Assembly (NCBI RefSeq): GCF_000516555.1
Contig: NZ_AZSJ01000004.1
Location: 1-64,000 of the forward strand
Length of the DNA stretch: 64,000 bases
Direction of reading: 5' to 3'
From: Afipia sp. P52-10
GTDB taxonomy: Bacteria > Pseudomonadota > Alphaproteobacteria > Rhizobiales > Xanthobacteraceae
The translations under genes and the position numbers were made by a program. The notes below the pieces were generated by a model. That model did not search any database, was not told where the DNA came from, and saw nothing but the letters and a program-made list of their open reading frames with translations. Positions 53,607 to 62,521 of the stretch are shown here, piece by piece. The number at the start of each line of letters is the position of its first letter. The first letter of the stretch is position 1.

Positions 53607-53641
53607 GTAACACCGGGTGCAAGCCAGGCCAGCTAGAAACT

Positions 53642-54037
53642 TCAATCATAGCCCGTGCCTGGCCGGCTGCCGGGAAACTCCAGTCGATTGTATGGCGGCG
53701 GAAGGTACTCGCGCTGCAGCGTATCGATGATTTCGTGCTCGCGTATGGTGACACCCATGTCGGGCCAGCGCTCTCCCTCACCATCCACGGCGACGACGAG
53801 GACAATCGTCCAATCAGGCACGCCTTCCAAAAACGATTGCACAGTGGTCACCATCCACGGCGTCAACAATCGCAGATTGTTAACGAAGACGGTGCTCCTT
53901 GACCATCCGTAATTGTCATCGACGACCCAGAAGTCTCCTGCTCCCGTGCACTCTTCTTCACCAAACTGACTAAAGAGCGCGACGAGCTTGCCGTAAATGA
54001 GGGTCCAGACCCGCTCCTGATATGCTTCCTCGATCAT
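53642..54037 (-). CDS. Candidate immunity protein for the 54-kb toxin
   Basis: The protein has 131 residues, acidic, with mixed strands and helices: VWTLIYGKLVALFSQFGEEE, VDDNYGWSRSTVFVNNLRLL, PDWTIVLVVAVDGEGERWPD and EHEIIDTLQREYLPPPYNRL. It starts 13 bases after the toxin stop. No family is recognised, but position and charge fit an immunity gene. Confidence 0.65.
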   Translation of the reverse strand: MIEEAYQERVWTLIYGKLVALFSQFGEEECTGAGDFWVVDDNYGWSRSTVFVNNLRLLTPWMVTTVQSFLEGVPDWTIVLVVAVDGEGERWPDMGVTIREHEIIDTLQREYLPPPYNRLEFPGSRPGTGYD

Positions 54038-54050
54038 GCTGGTTAACTCT

Positions 54051-54752
54051 CTATTCGCCGCCTCGAAACATGCCGGGCATTCGCGCGCGCAATTCGCGCA
54101 TAATCAAACGCTCTTGAAAGCGATAAACCCTTGGATCACGCGAGCTCAGCACCTTACCGACAAATCGGTACGCCTGCGCTGGTGTCATCTCGCCTTTCCT
54201 GATGTTATTGTCTTGAATGAACTTGTCCAGCATCTCCTTAATTGCTCTGCTGTACGCTTGATGCATCCGATCATTTAGATTGCTGCTCGGATCTGCCAAC
54301 CTACCAGTTTTCGCATTGTTGAATATCCTACGGACTTCAGGATTAAAATCATAATACGGTTTATTATAGACTCCTCGAGGAACGTGATGGTGTCCGTCAG
54401 CAGCGTATTCTGCACCAGAAATAATCCGCTCGGGATCAGGAATAGCATCCAACAGAACGCGGCGATCAGTAATTCCATCGCTGCGCGCATACTGCGCGCG
54501 TAGCCTCTCCCAATTGCGATCGTCATTCGTCCACTGCCCGCCATCGGAGTTACCCGCTGGCACCCGCGGCTGCGCCGGATTGAAGTTCGCCTTGATGCCC
54601 GACAACATACGCCGGACTTTGTGCTCCAGCAGATGTTGCACCAGCATGAGCTTCGCGCTCTTGACGACAAGACGCGCATCTTCAATCAAAAGCGCAGCAT
54701 ACTCGCTGCGCATCTGCCGCCGGACATCCTCTATCTCGCTGCGTAGCCCCAT
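54051..54752 (-). CDS. Polymorphic toxin with HNH-like C-terminal domain
   Basis: The protein has 233 residues. Residues 1-60 are a charged coiled coil, followed by the linker NFNPAQPRVPAGNSDGGQWT near 55-75, the same type as in the prophage toxins. The C-terminal domain has DGHHHVPRGVYNK near residue 115 and NDRMHQAYSRAIKEMLDKFI, then MTPAQAYRFVGKVLSSRDPR. The HHH with a later His suggests an HNH/LHH-like metal nuclease, but this is not certain. The frame is intact, unlike two of the three toxins in the prophage. It is outside the prophage, in AT-rich DNA. Confidence 0.7.
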   Translation of the reverse strand: MGLRSEIEDVRRQMRSEYAALLIEDARLVVKSAKLMLVQHLLEHKVRRMLSGIKANFNPAQPRVPAGNSDGGQWTNDDRNWERLRAQYARSDGITDRRVLLDAIPDPERIISGAEYAADGHHHVPRGVYNKPYYDFNPEVRRIFNNAKTGRLADPSSNLNDRMHQAYSRAIKEMLDKFIQDNNIRKGEMTPAQAYRFVGKVLSSRDPRVYRFQERLIMRELRARMPGMFRGGE

Positions 54753-54770
54753 CTTTTAGTAATCCTATGG

Positions 54771-54816
54771 TCCTCTATAAATTATGTTCATGATTTGTTC
54801 TATAGGATTATTTACC
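54771..54816 (-). repeat. Leader of the toxin cassette, copied at 53571-53606
   Basis: GTAAATAATCCTATAGAAC, then AACATAATTTATAGAGGACC precedes the toxin ATG; a shorter diverged copy lies at 53571-53606 before the relic. A TTGACT upstream (near 54828) with TATAGA about 15 bases later is a possible promoter. The copy shows that promoter and N-terminus move together as one unit. Confidence 0.55.
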
Positions 54817-54905
54817 TTGAGTCAAGTCAAAGCCTCATCTCTCGGACGCACGCCGTTTCACTACGAGATCGCTATTCTAACGATGAGCTCTGTTAAGGCC
54901 CGCTG

Positions 54906-55217
54906 TCACGCAGCCGAAGCCTTGACGCTTGACGCAGCCACATTCGGTGCAGCAACGAAAGATGGCGTTGGAAGATGCGTCCGCGACGGCGCCAGCTCGA
55001 CCACATCGGCTGAAGCGATCTCCGGCACCAGCCGATGCCAGGATTCGACGGCCTCGCGGGTCTCACGCATCATCGCTAGGAAATCGCGCTCGCTGAAATA
55101 GCGCTGCCAGCGGCCTGTTTCATAAAGGTCTGTCACATGGGCGAGTCGCTTGTCCGCAAGCGCTCGCCAACGTTCCAGCGTACGCTGGAATCGCTGAGCA
55201 TCAAAAGAGGCTGTCAT
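54906..55217 (-). CDS. TIGR03809-like small protein
   Basis: The protein has 103 residues. FQRTLERWRALADKRLAHVT, DLYETGRWQRYFSERDFLAM and REAVESWHRLVPE follow the pattern of TIGR03809, a small helical family limited to Bradyrhizobium relatives. The C-terminal part is a disordered Pro/Ala tail. Function unknown. Not evidently linked to the toxin cassette. Confidence 0.65.
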   Translation of the reverse strand: MTASFDAQRFQRTLERWRALADKRLAHVTDLYETGRWQRYFSERDFLAMMRETREAVESWHRLVPEIASADVVELAPSRTHLPTPSFVAAPNVAASSVKASAA

Positions 55218-55438
55218 TTAGGCGCCGGAGGCAATGCCGTTTGGAGGAAAACGAACCGAGATACGCCACGCGCACGCGATCACGCTTACATCACCTACGA
55301 ATCAGTATGTATCTGATTTTCATGACGAGGAGAACATGCAAGTCCGTTCGTTTACCTACCCACGATCCTTTGCCCGCAACCACAACTCCGACCTTCGGTT
55401 AGACGTGATGCCGGGCGTGTCTTGAGAGCAGCCAGCTT

Positions 55439-57688
55439 CTATCGCACTGTCACCTGGATCGCTGCGCGGATCGATGCCCGCACGTTGATACTCGGCGGAT
55501 TGCCGGCACCTGCAACCGCAGCCTCGCTGGCTGCCGAAGGGATGACTTCGATTGCGCGCCCGAGCGCACGCGTATAGTTCGGGACGGACGTAAACGCTGC
55601 CCGCGTGAAATCGTGCGCGATGCCATCCGCACCATCTGACCGGATGGAGCAAACCGCGACAACGTTCTCAAGCCCCTTGTCTTTCATGCGGTATTGAAAC
55701 GGCGCGTTCGGGCCCGGAAACCTGACCGGCACACCGGCGCGAATGAAATTGTCTTGCTGAAACCGGTTCGGGAGCAGGACAGTCCCCTCACCCTTCTCAT
55801 CGACATTGGTCAACGTCAGGTAGCAATCGCGCGTGGAGGTGATGGTGAAGACCGGGCCGTCGCCTGGACGGTAATAGTCGGCATCCGACGTCAAGCTGAG
55901 TTCGTCGGTCCGCACAGCCTGCGGTAGCGGCTCGGAGCGCGTGCCTGCGGTCTGAACGACCTTCTGGTCGGTCAGTGCAGCAGCAAGAACCTTATAGGCC
56001 TGCTCGAACTGATCGCGAGGCACAGCCCCCTGCTCCATCCTGCGCACGAGCGCATAGAACTTCGGATCGACGGCCGATGACTTCAAAACTTCACGGCCAA
56101 CGCCAAGTTCGGACGCCGCCAGCGCCAGGTCGACATCGTCCTCATAGCGCTTAGCCAACGCATTGATTGGCTCAACGCCATTGAGCTTTAGAGACGATTC
56201 AAGGCCGGCACGCGCCATCGCAGAGACGAAACGCTTTCCGTCCGCTTCGAGCTGCGCATCCATTCGTGCATGCTGCGGATGCAGCGCCTCCACCTTATCG
56301 CGGATATCCCGCGGCAACATCCGCGCGCCGACAACGACATCGCGAACCTCATCGCGCGCCTTACGGATTCCCTGATCGTGACAGCCCATGCATGAAATGC
56401 CGTTCGTGACAGTCGAATCCTTGCGCGACGGATCGCGTACGATTGTCGTCGGTGCTTTGTCGAGACGGCTACCGGTGGACATGCTTAGGAAATAACCCTG
56501 AAAGCCGTTCGGCAGACTATAGATGGTCTCACCGCCGTCATGCTGAAATCCATTCAGACCAGGGCCGAGCGGAAACGCGAAGATATCCTGATTGTTGCGG
56601 CCTCCTGCGAAGTCATACGAGGTCCACAGATAGCCGTGGCGGGAGGTGTGCCGCTCGATCATGCGATTGTTCTGGCTGACGCCCGAGCGTTGGAAGCCGG
56701 CTCGCTGCGCGACGAAGTTGCGGATGTTGGCCTCGATGTTTACGCTCTCATCCCGCGCCAGTTCGAACAGACTGTTCGGCAGGCGCATGAGATCGTTGTA
56801 GAGCGGCGGTTGCGACGCTGCGTGGGCAAACCAGTCGGCACGAACGGCAGCGACCTGCGTCTGCGTGATCCTGACGATGGATTCGCTCGCGCGTCCCGGC
56901 GGCTGCATGGCGTAGGGATAGATGGCCAGCAGCGTCTCCCAGTCCTGAGCCGCCCAGCCGATGTCGGCGAGATTGAGCCGCAAGACCGCACCATCCGGGT
57001 CCATCGTTTCCACTTTCACCACGTTCGGCGAACGGCTCAGCGAATTGATCAACTTGATCGCACCCTGCCAGTACACCTTCATCGCGGTAGCGTCGACGCA
57101 TCGATTGACGAGGTGGGTCAGCGTCAAATAGCGCGTCGTGATCTTGCGTCCCATCGGCTGACGTTCGAGATCGGCGGCGATCACGCCCGCCAGCGCAGCC
57201 GGGGTAATCGGCGTACGGTTCGCACAGACCGATGCCGCGTTCGCGCCGAGCGAAGCGATCCATCGCTCCAGGGCCTGCAGGTCATCGGCGGTGACATGCG
57301 GGTATCGCGTCTCTCCCTCATAGACGACGTCGTAGGGCATTTCGCGATCGGCAATTTGGCGAAACAGCTTCGAACCGAGAGCATTCCCAGCGAGGATGTA
57401 GTGCGGCGAAGCGGCAATCTCCTCGAGCTTGAGGATGTTGCCGAAATTCTTGGCGGGCTTTTCGCGATCGATCAGCCGTCCCTCCTGGTGACAGCGCGCG
57501 CAGTGCTTATCGAGCACGTCAAAAGCCGCTTTCGCCACCGGATCGGACGGCGGCGTTTGTGCCCGGGCACCATCGACGGGGCACACAATGATCGCTGCAA
57601 GAGCGGCGACGCCTGCCGCCACGCCTCGCAACGCCGAACAATATTTGGATGCCCCTTCCACGACGAACTCAAACGGCACTTCCGACAC
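55439..57688 (-). CDS. Di-haem cytochrome c / DUF4384 periplasmic protein
   Basis: The protein has 749 residues. After a signal peptide ending near GARAQ there is a CxxCH haem site (C63-C66-H67, KHCARCHQ) and a second (SCMGCHDQG) near residue 430. The C-terminal part is DUF4384, with SLTSDADYYRPGDGPVFTIT and FQQDNFIRAGVPVRFPGP, a beta domain often linked to secreted protease systems. It is predicted periplasmic and probably redox-active. It lies downstream of the subtilisin-like gene, after a terminator. Confidence 0.8.
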   Translation of the reverse strand: MSEVPFEFVVEGASKYCSALRGVAAGVAALAAIIVCPVDGARAQTPPSDPVAKAAFDVLDKHCARCHQEGRLIDREKPAKNFGNILKLEEIAASPHYILAGNALGSKLFRQIADREMPYDVVYEGETRYPHVTADDLQALERWIASLGANAASVCANRTPITPAALAGVIAADLERQPMGRKITTRYLTLTHLVNRCVDATAMKVYWQGAIKLINSLSRSPNVVKVETMDPDGAVLRLNLADIGWAAQDWETLLAIYPYAMQPPGRASESIVRITQTQVAAVRADWFAHAASQPPLYNDLMRLPNSLFELARDESVNIEANIRNFVAQRAGFQRSGVSQNNRMIERHTSRHGYLWTSYDFAGGRNNQDIFAFPLGPGLNGFQHDGGETIYSLPNGFQGYFLSMSTGSRLDKAPTTIVRDPSRKDSTVTNGISCMGCHDQGIRKARDEVRDVVVGARMLPRDIRDKVEALHPQHARMDAQLEADGKRFVSAMARAGLESSLKLNGVEPINALAKRYEDDVDLALAASELGVGREVLKSSAVDPKFYALVRRMEQGAVPRDQFEQAYKVLAAALTDQKVVQTAGTRSEPLPQAVRTDELSLTSDADYYRPGDGPVFTITSTRDCYLTLTNVDEKGEGTVLLPNRFQQDNFIRAGVPVRFPGPNAPFQYRMKDKGLENVVAVCSIRSDGADGIAHDFTRAAFTSVPNYTRALGRAIEVIPSAASEAAVAGAGNPPSINVRASIRAAIQVTVR

Positions 57689-57800
57689 TCCACCCTGCCA
57701 TGGGTCTCAGCACGAACCTTCCAGGTTCAAGGGCGTGCCGTACAGCAGTGATCGAACAATGCCGCTCCTGAAGGGCTCGCTCGAAGTGCCCGTTGAAACG

Positions 57801-57834
57801 AAAAGGCCCGTCCGGGGGGACAACCGGACGGGCC
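57801..57834 (-). terminator. Intrinsic terminator after the subtilisin-like gene
   Basis: On the minus strand GGCCCGTCCGG, an eight-base loop and CCGGACGGGCC are followed by TTTTCGTTTC. The 11 base-pair stem is strong. It separates the sigma/anti-sigma/protease transcript from the cytochrome gene, so the latter must have its own promoter or depend on read-through. Confidence 0.88.
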
Positions 57835-57995
57835 AGCCGTATTGGCGCTTGGGGTGGATGGGCGCTCGCGCCGAACACAGCCTTTCTGGGAGGGATTGGG
57901 CTCCCTCGCCTCCATTGGTCCGGACAGCAAAGCAAAGGTTCAAGCTACCGCCAAAATTTCTTGCGAAAAGTTTTTGGAGAGTAAAATGAGTAACT

Positions 57996-59684
57996 TCAAG
58001 ATTTTAGCGGGAAACGCCGACAGCCCGCACGCTGGGGCCGGCCGTCACCGGACGCGCCGCCTGAACCGCGGCCCATGCGTCCGCAAGCCCCTGCCCCGAA
58101 CTGGTCGTCCGCCCCCTTGCGGCCGAGATCAGTCGCGGTCTCGGCCAGGATTTTCCTGATCATATCGGGTGATATGCCCGGGTTCCGCTCCAGAATGAGT
58201 GCTGCGAGGCCGCTGACATAGGCAGCGGCGAACGACGTGCCGGAAACGACCTGGTATTTCTCCTCCGGAGCCGGCAATAGCAGATCGACGCCAGGAGCCA
58301 CGAGTGCAATGTGATGGCCCTGGCTTGCGGCCTTGAAGAGTTGGTCCTTCGCGTCGGTGGCGCTGACGGCGATGACATTGCGATCGGCGGCCGGATAGAG
58401 CGGCGGCGATTTCGGGCCTGCATTGCCAGCAGCGGCGATCAGCACGATGCCGCGCGCGGCCGCGGCCGTAAGGGCTCGCGCGAGCAAGGGATCCCTGGGG
58501 CCAGCAAAACTCATGTTGACGATTTGCGCGCCTTGCTCGACGGCATAGTTGAAACTCTTCAGCACCACAAACGACGTGCTTTCCGCACCGCTGGATGTAG
58601 TCCCGAACGAGCGGATCGCCAGCAGGCGTGCTGCAGGCGCACTCCCTGTCAACCTGGCGTGCGCTACGATAGCGCCGGCGATGCCGGTACCGTGCGTATG
58701 CGCTCCCTCGGTGCTGCGAAGCGCATCGAACGTACCGGCAATGGTACCGGCAAGCTCCGGATGCGTGAGATCAACGCCGGAATCGATCACTGCAATCTTG
58801 ATATCACTGCCGCGAGCCAAGGCATGGGCCTGCTGCAAATGCAGCTTGCCGGCCGCATATTGCGCTTCGCTCCCGCCCTCCTCTTTGCCAGCGTTCTGCT
58901 GCTGCAACGTGAAACGATAGTTCGGCTGGGCGGATTTCACATTGCCGCTTGCGATCAACTGACGGGATACGGTGTCGATCGATCGTCCATCGGGGATCCG
59001 CCAGCGAAACATGGTGGCGCCGAGCAGCGGGAAAGCTTGCGATTCCACGCGAGTGAGCCGGTGGCGCTGCGCCAGCGCAATCGACTGTGGCTCCGTCACC
59101 GCGCCTTCGATCTCGATGATGATCTCGTCCGGCACCGCGGTATCTGCTGCGAGCGCTACACGCGACGGTTGTCCTTTTGCGGAGCGTACTGGCGTCTGCG
59201 GGCGACCTGGATGACGCGACTTTGCCGCAAGCCGGCGAACCGACCTGCAAGGGCGCCCGGCGAAACCTTCAAAGTTGCGATACGAACTGCATGCGGCATT
59301 CGGCGCGCCACCAACATCTACCGGCTCGGCCGAACGCTCCGGCAAACGGCGCGGCACCTGAACTGTAGGCCAGCGATCGACCGTCGGCAGCGCATTCGAG
59401 GAAACTCCCGCGCCCACACCGAAGCCGGGGCCGATTCCGGGTCGGCTGCCCGGCTGCACACCCGATGAAATCGCGATCGGGCGATTGATTCCGGGCTGCG
59501 GTGCAGGCGGCGTCAGACGCGGAGCACCGACCAGCGCGTTGATGCTTTGTGCGCCCGCGCGATCAACTTCACCACCTGTTGAAAAAATGGCGATCAGGAC
59601 GAGGAGAATCGGAGCCTTACGCAAGTGCCGCCACCTAGTTCCCACGCTCGCAGGCGACGCGATTGACAAGACCCGGCTCGACAA
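57996..59684 (-). CDS. Subtilisin-like S8 serine protease, shifted C-terminus
   Basis: The protein has 562 residues from a TTG start. A signal or anchor (PILLVLIAIFSTGG) and a Pro/Gly-rich region precede an inhibitor-like segment (VPDEIIIEIEGAVTEPQSIA) and the S8 domain with Asp ~302 (IAVIDSGVDLTHPE), His ~331 (AHTHGTGIAGAI) and Ser ~486 (VSGTSFAAAYVSG). The last ~35 residues follow a one-base shift at a G run near 58097; the other frame gives FGAG then LADAWAAVQAARPV, as expected. The active site is unaffected. It is exported, with targets unknown. Confidence 0.82.
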   Translation of the reverse strand: MSSRVLSIASPASVGTRWRHLRKAPILLVLIAIFSTGGEVDRAGAQSINALVGAPRLTPPAPQPGINRPIAISSGVQPGSRPGIGPGFGVGAGVSSNALPTVDRWPTVQVPRRLPERSAEPVDVGGAPNAACSSYRNFEGFAGRPCRSVRRLAAKSRHPGRPQTPVRSAKGQPSRVALAADTAVPDEIIIEIEGAVTEPQSIALAQRHRLTRVESQAFPLLGATMFRWRIPDGRSIDTVSRQLIASGNVKSAQPNYRFTLQQQNAGKEEGGSEAQYAAGKLHLQQAHALARGSDIKIAVIDSGVDLTHPELAGTIAGTFDALRSTEGAHTHGTGIAGAIVAHARLTGSAPAARLLAIRSFGTTSSGAESTSFVVLKSFNYAVEQGAQIVNMSFAGPRDPLLARALTAAAARGIVLIAAAGNAGPKSPPLYPAADRNVIAVSATDAKDQLFKAASQGHHIALVAPGVDLLLPAPEEKYQVVSGTSFAAAYVSGLAALILERNPGISPDMIRKILAETATDLGRKGADDQFGAGACGRMGRGSGGASGDGRPQRAGCRRFPLKS

Positions 59685-59708
59685 TGCCTCGGGCCGCCGA
59701 CATGATTG

Positions 59709-60377
59709 CTATTGCGCCGGGGCGACGAAGCTGACGATTTTGTCTGCTTCGATTTTCTTCATGAGACCTGCAACTTCGTCCTTCGTCATCGGTTTCTCAC
59801 CAAATTGGACACGGAACATACCAGCCTTCAAACCGGAAACGATCGAAGCGTTGTAAGTGTCGAGGAATTGCGTGATGTCTGACAAACGTGCATCCGGCGA
59901 GAAACGGACTAGTGCGCGTGCGCCGCCCTCGGCCTGTCCCTCATAGGCAGCCGATAGAAACGTCGATGGCTGCCGCATCAAGACGGCACTGATGACACCG
60001 GCCTGCAGCAGCACCGCCAAGGTCGCGATCGCTGCGGAGTAAGCGACGGCTCGCGGCGAAAGCCTCGCAAAGAACTCCAGAATCCGGGCACCAAATGTCG
60101 ACGCAGACGACGGCTCGCGGACAGGCTCGGCATCGATCCCCGCGAACAGGCGCTGCATCGCCCGGGATGACGGCGCCCCGAGACTCTCGTTGAAGTGAAT
60201 CGTCTCGGCGAACTCGTCCTGAATCACTGCATACTGCTTAGCCAGCGCCGGATTGTTAGCCAGCGCTTCGTCGACCCGCCGCGCATCGCGTGCACTCAAC
60301 GTGCCTGCCGCGTGCCAAGGCAGCAGAGCCTCGACCTCCTCGGGATGCATATCGGGCAGCTTGCTCAACGCATTCAT
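59709..60377 (-). CDS. Anti-sigma factor, one membrane span
   Basis: The protein has 222 residues from the ATG at 60377, which overlaps the sigma stop (ATGA). The N-terminus HPEEVEALLPWHAAGTLSAR is the anti-sigma domain (without classical zinc motif), and a span at about residues 110-135 (VAYSAAIATLAVLLQAGVIS) leads to a periplasmic domain (ARALVRFSPDARLSDITQFL). It would hold the sigma factor at the membrane until a signal releases it. Confidence 0.82.
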   Translation of the reverse strand: MNALSKLPDMHPEEVEALLPWHAAGTLSARDARRVDEALANNPALAKQYAVIQDEFAETIHFNESLGAPSSRAMQRLFAGIDAEPVREPSSASTFGARILEFFARLSPRAVAYSAAIATLAVLLQAGVISAVLMRQPSTFLSAAYEGQAEGGARALVRFSPDARLSDITQFLDTYNASIVSGLKAGMFRVQFGEKPMTKDEVAGLMKKIEADKIVSFVAPAQ

Positions 60378-60943
60378 GGCCAACCTCGCTCCACGCCGGC
60401 TGCCTTCAGCAGTTCGGCGAGCTTCTTGCGCGCGTAAAACATCCGCGTCTTAACGGTGTTCTCCGGAATCCCGACGATCTCGGCTACCTCTTCCACGGAC
60501 TTCTCGTGGTAGTAGACGAGATCGATGATTTCCCGGTGGTCTGGCGAAAGTGCGGTGAGGCACCGGCGCAAGACGTTTCCAACATCCTTCTTCTGGGTCG
60601 CGATCTCCGGATCGTCAGAGCCGTCTTCGATCGCGGCCGCAGCATCGTCGTCAAGTTCCACGTCCTTTCTCTTGCGGAGAATGGACAAGGCCTTGAACCG
60701 TGTGATTGCCAGCAGCCACGTTGAAACGGCAGAACGCCCTTCGAAGCGTCCAGCTTGCCGCCAGACGTCGAGGAAAACCTCACTGATGAGATCCTCCGCA
60801 ACCTGTTCGTCCCGCAAGAGTCGCAGCCCAAATCGATAAACCCGCACATGGTGCCGCCCGTACAACACGCGCATCGCGAGCTTGTCACCCTGGGCGATCC
60901 TGGCGATCAGGATTTCGTCCGATGCCGCAAGATTTGCACTCAA
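60374..60943 (-). CDS. ECF sigma factor (RpoE-like)
   Basis: The protein has 189 residues if the TTG at 60943 is used; no ATG is available near the family start, and the frame is open much further upstream. Sigma-2: LYGRHHVRVYRFGLRLLRDE and EDLISEVFLDVWRQAG. Sigma-4: LTALSPDHREIIDLVYYHEK, SVEEVAEIVGIPENTVKTRM. It directs transcription of an envelope regulon, likely including its own operon and the protease gene. Confidence 0.87.
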   Translation of the reverse strand: MSANLAASDEILIARIAQGDKLAMRVLYGRHHVRVYRFGLRLLRDEQVAEDLISEVFLDVWRQAGRFEGRSAVSTWLLAITRFKALSILRKRKDVELDDDAAAAIEDGSDDPEIATQKKDVGNVLRRCLTALSPDHREIIDLVYYHEKSVEEVAEIVGIPENTVKTRMFYARKKLAELLKAAGVERGWP

Positions 60944-61350
60944 CGTACGGCTCGCAGAGTTGGTCGTGGGGGTGTTCTGGGAGGTTCGATCACAACGTAA
61001 AAATCTTCTTAGTTTATCCGCAGAGCGCCAACCATCTGTGATTCTGCGCACACAAAGTGCCTCCGAACGCGCACGAGGGGCAAGAGTTGGGGGCTGCCTC
61101 ACACAGCATGAGGCCTTTTCGCGCTCAAACAGCTCATTCCTTCGAACCGCCTGCGATCGGCCGGGTATCGATCCAACCCAGGAGGTCCTTTCCGAGAATC
61201 GGATTAATCCTGTAGGGCATTGAAATCGCTGGCATTTTATTTGAAAGGAAGAGGCCACCAGTTTCCGACCGGCGCAATCTGCACGACCGGCGATACCAAA
61301 CCTAAAGGCTTTGTACCTACAGTTCCGGCAACGGAGCTTCTGAACTTCCG
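60944..61350. other. Intergenic region before the diguanylate cyclase
   Basis: Divergent region between sigma factor and cyclase. It should hold the autoregulated sigma promoter, but I could not point to a confident -35/-10 pair. No other gene seen. Confidence 0.45.
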
Positions 61351-62496
61351 ATGCAACGCGTTGCCGCAGCAACTTCCGTCCCGCTCGCTCATGCCGATGG
61401 ACCAGACGTCGAGCTGACGCCGCCGATCCGCGCGCGTCGCAAGCGCAATCGGCGCGACATGTTGCTCGTCATGATGCTGAACTGCATCATCGATATCGGA
61501 CTGTTCTATCTGTTTGCACTCGCGGGAACCACGGCGATGACCACGCCGCTGTATTTCGGCATCAGCGGGATGGGGCTGCTGCTGTCGCTGCTCGCCCTGT
61601 CGGAAACAGGTTTCAACGATCGCTTTGCAGACCACTATTTGACCGTCCCGCAAGGTATCGGCGCGACGATCATCGCACTCGGCGGAATCTATCTCGCACC
61701 AGAGGTCGGATTCGCCTTCTGCTGCATTGTCTTCGTAATCTTCTCCTTTGCGACCCTGCGTACGAACGAGAAGCAGGCCGGCGTCCTCTGGACGCTGTTT
61801 GCCGCAGGACTCGCAGGCATCCTGCTGTTCACGAACAAACCGATCGGATTACCAAGCAGTTCTTGGGAGGAGCGCGTCGTCACCCTGCTCTTCCTGGTTA
61901 CGACGCTCGGCTACTGTGTATTTGTCAGCCTGTTCTCGGTCTCGATCCGCGAAACGCTCTACAAGCGGAGCCGACAACTCGCGGAGGCAAACCAGCGCAT
62001 CGAGACGATGGCACAGTTCGATGAATTGACGGGCGCGCTCAATCGCAGATTCCTGATGCAGAAGCTCGACGAGGATCTCGTTCGCGTTCAACGCGCTGAG
62101 CTGCCCTATGCGATCGCCTTGATCGATCTCGACTGGTTCAAGAAGATCAACGATACCTTCGGCCATCCTGCCGGCGACGAAGCCTTGCGAACATTCGCCA
62201 TCACCATCTTCGCCAACATCCGGGACATCGATAAACTTGGACGTTATGGAGGAGAGGAGTTCTTATTGGTGCTGCCGAATACCAGCGAGGAAGCGGCGGT
62301 CAATACGCTCAACCGATTGCGTGAGATCATCGCCGAAGCGGACTGGGCCGCGATCTCTCCCAGCATGTCGGTGACGATGTCCGCAGGCATCACCGCAATG
62401 CGCCTCGACGACACGACTGACACCCTCCTCGCCCGCGCCGACGCCGCTCTCTATCGTGCAAAGGAAAGTGGCCGAAATCGCGTTCTCGCGAACTGA
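61351..62496 (+). CDS. Membrane diguanylate cyclase
   Basis: The protein has 381 residues. Six or so spans in residues 35-200 (LLVMMLNCIIDIGLFYLFAL, ATIIALGGIYLAPEVGFAFC) are followed by a GGDEF domain with DELTGALNRRF, LIDLDWFKKINDTFGH and the active loop G300-GEEF (YGGEEFLLVLPN). An RxxD inhibitory site is not evident before the loop. It makes cyclic di-GMP at the membrane and is not linked to a receiver. Confidence 0.92.
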   Translation: MQRVAAATSVPLAHADGPDVELTPPIRARRKRNRRDMLLVMMLNCIIDIGLFYLFALAGTTAMTTPLYFGISGMGLLLSLLALSETGFNDRFADHYLTVPQGIGATIIALGGIYLAPEVGFAFCCIVFVIFSFATLRTNEKQAGVLWTLFAAGLAGILLFTNKPIGLPSSSWEERVVTLLFLVTTLGYCVFVSLFSVSIRETLYKRSRQLAEANQRIETMAQFDELTGALNRRFLMQKLDEDLVRVQRAELPYAIALIDLDWFKKINDTFGHPAGDEALRTFAITIFANIRDIDKLGRYGGEEFLLVLPNTSEEAAVNTLNRLREIIAEADWAAISPSMSVTMSAGITAMRLDDTTDTLLARADAALYRAKESGRNRVLAN

Positions 62497-62521
62497 CCAC
62501 CCATTGGAATCATTTGCCGAA

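Noticed and set aside
56540-57751. 403-codon plus-strand frame over the cytochrome gene
   Set aside because: Arg/His-rich shadow; the minus strand has two CxxCH sites and a signal peptide.
58311-59468. 385-codon plus-strand frame over the subtilisin-like protease
   Set aside because: Shadow frame; the catalytic triad is on the minus strand.
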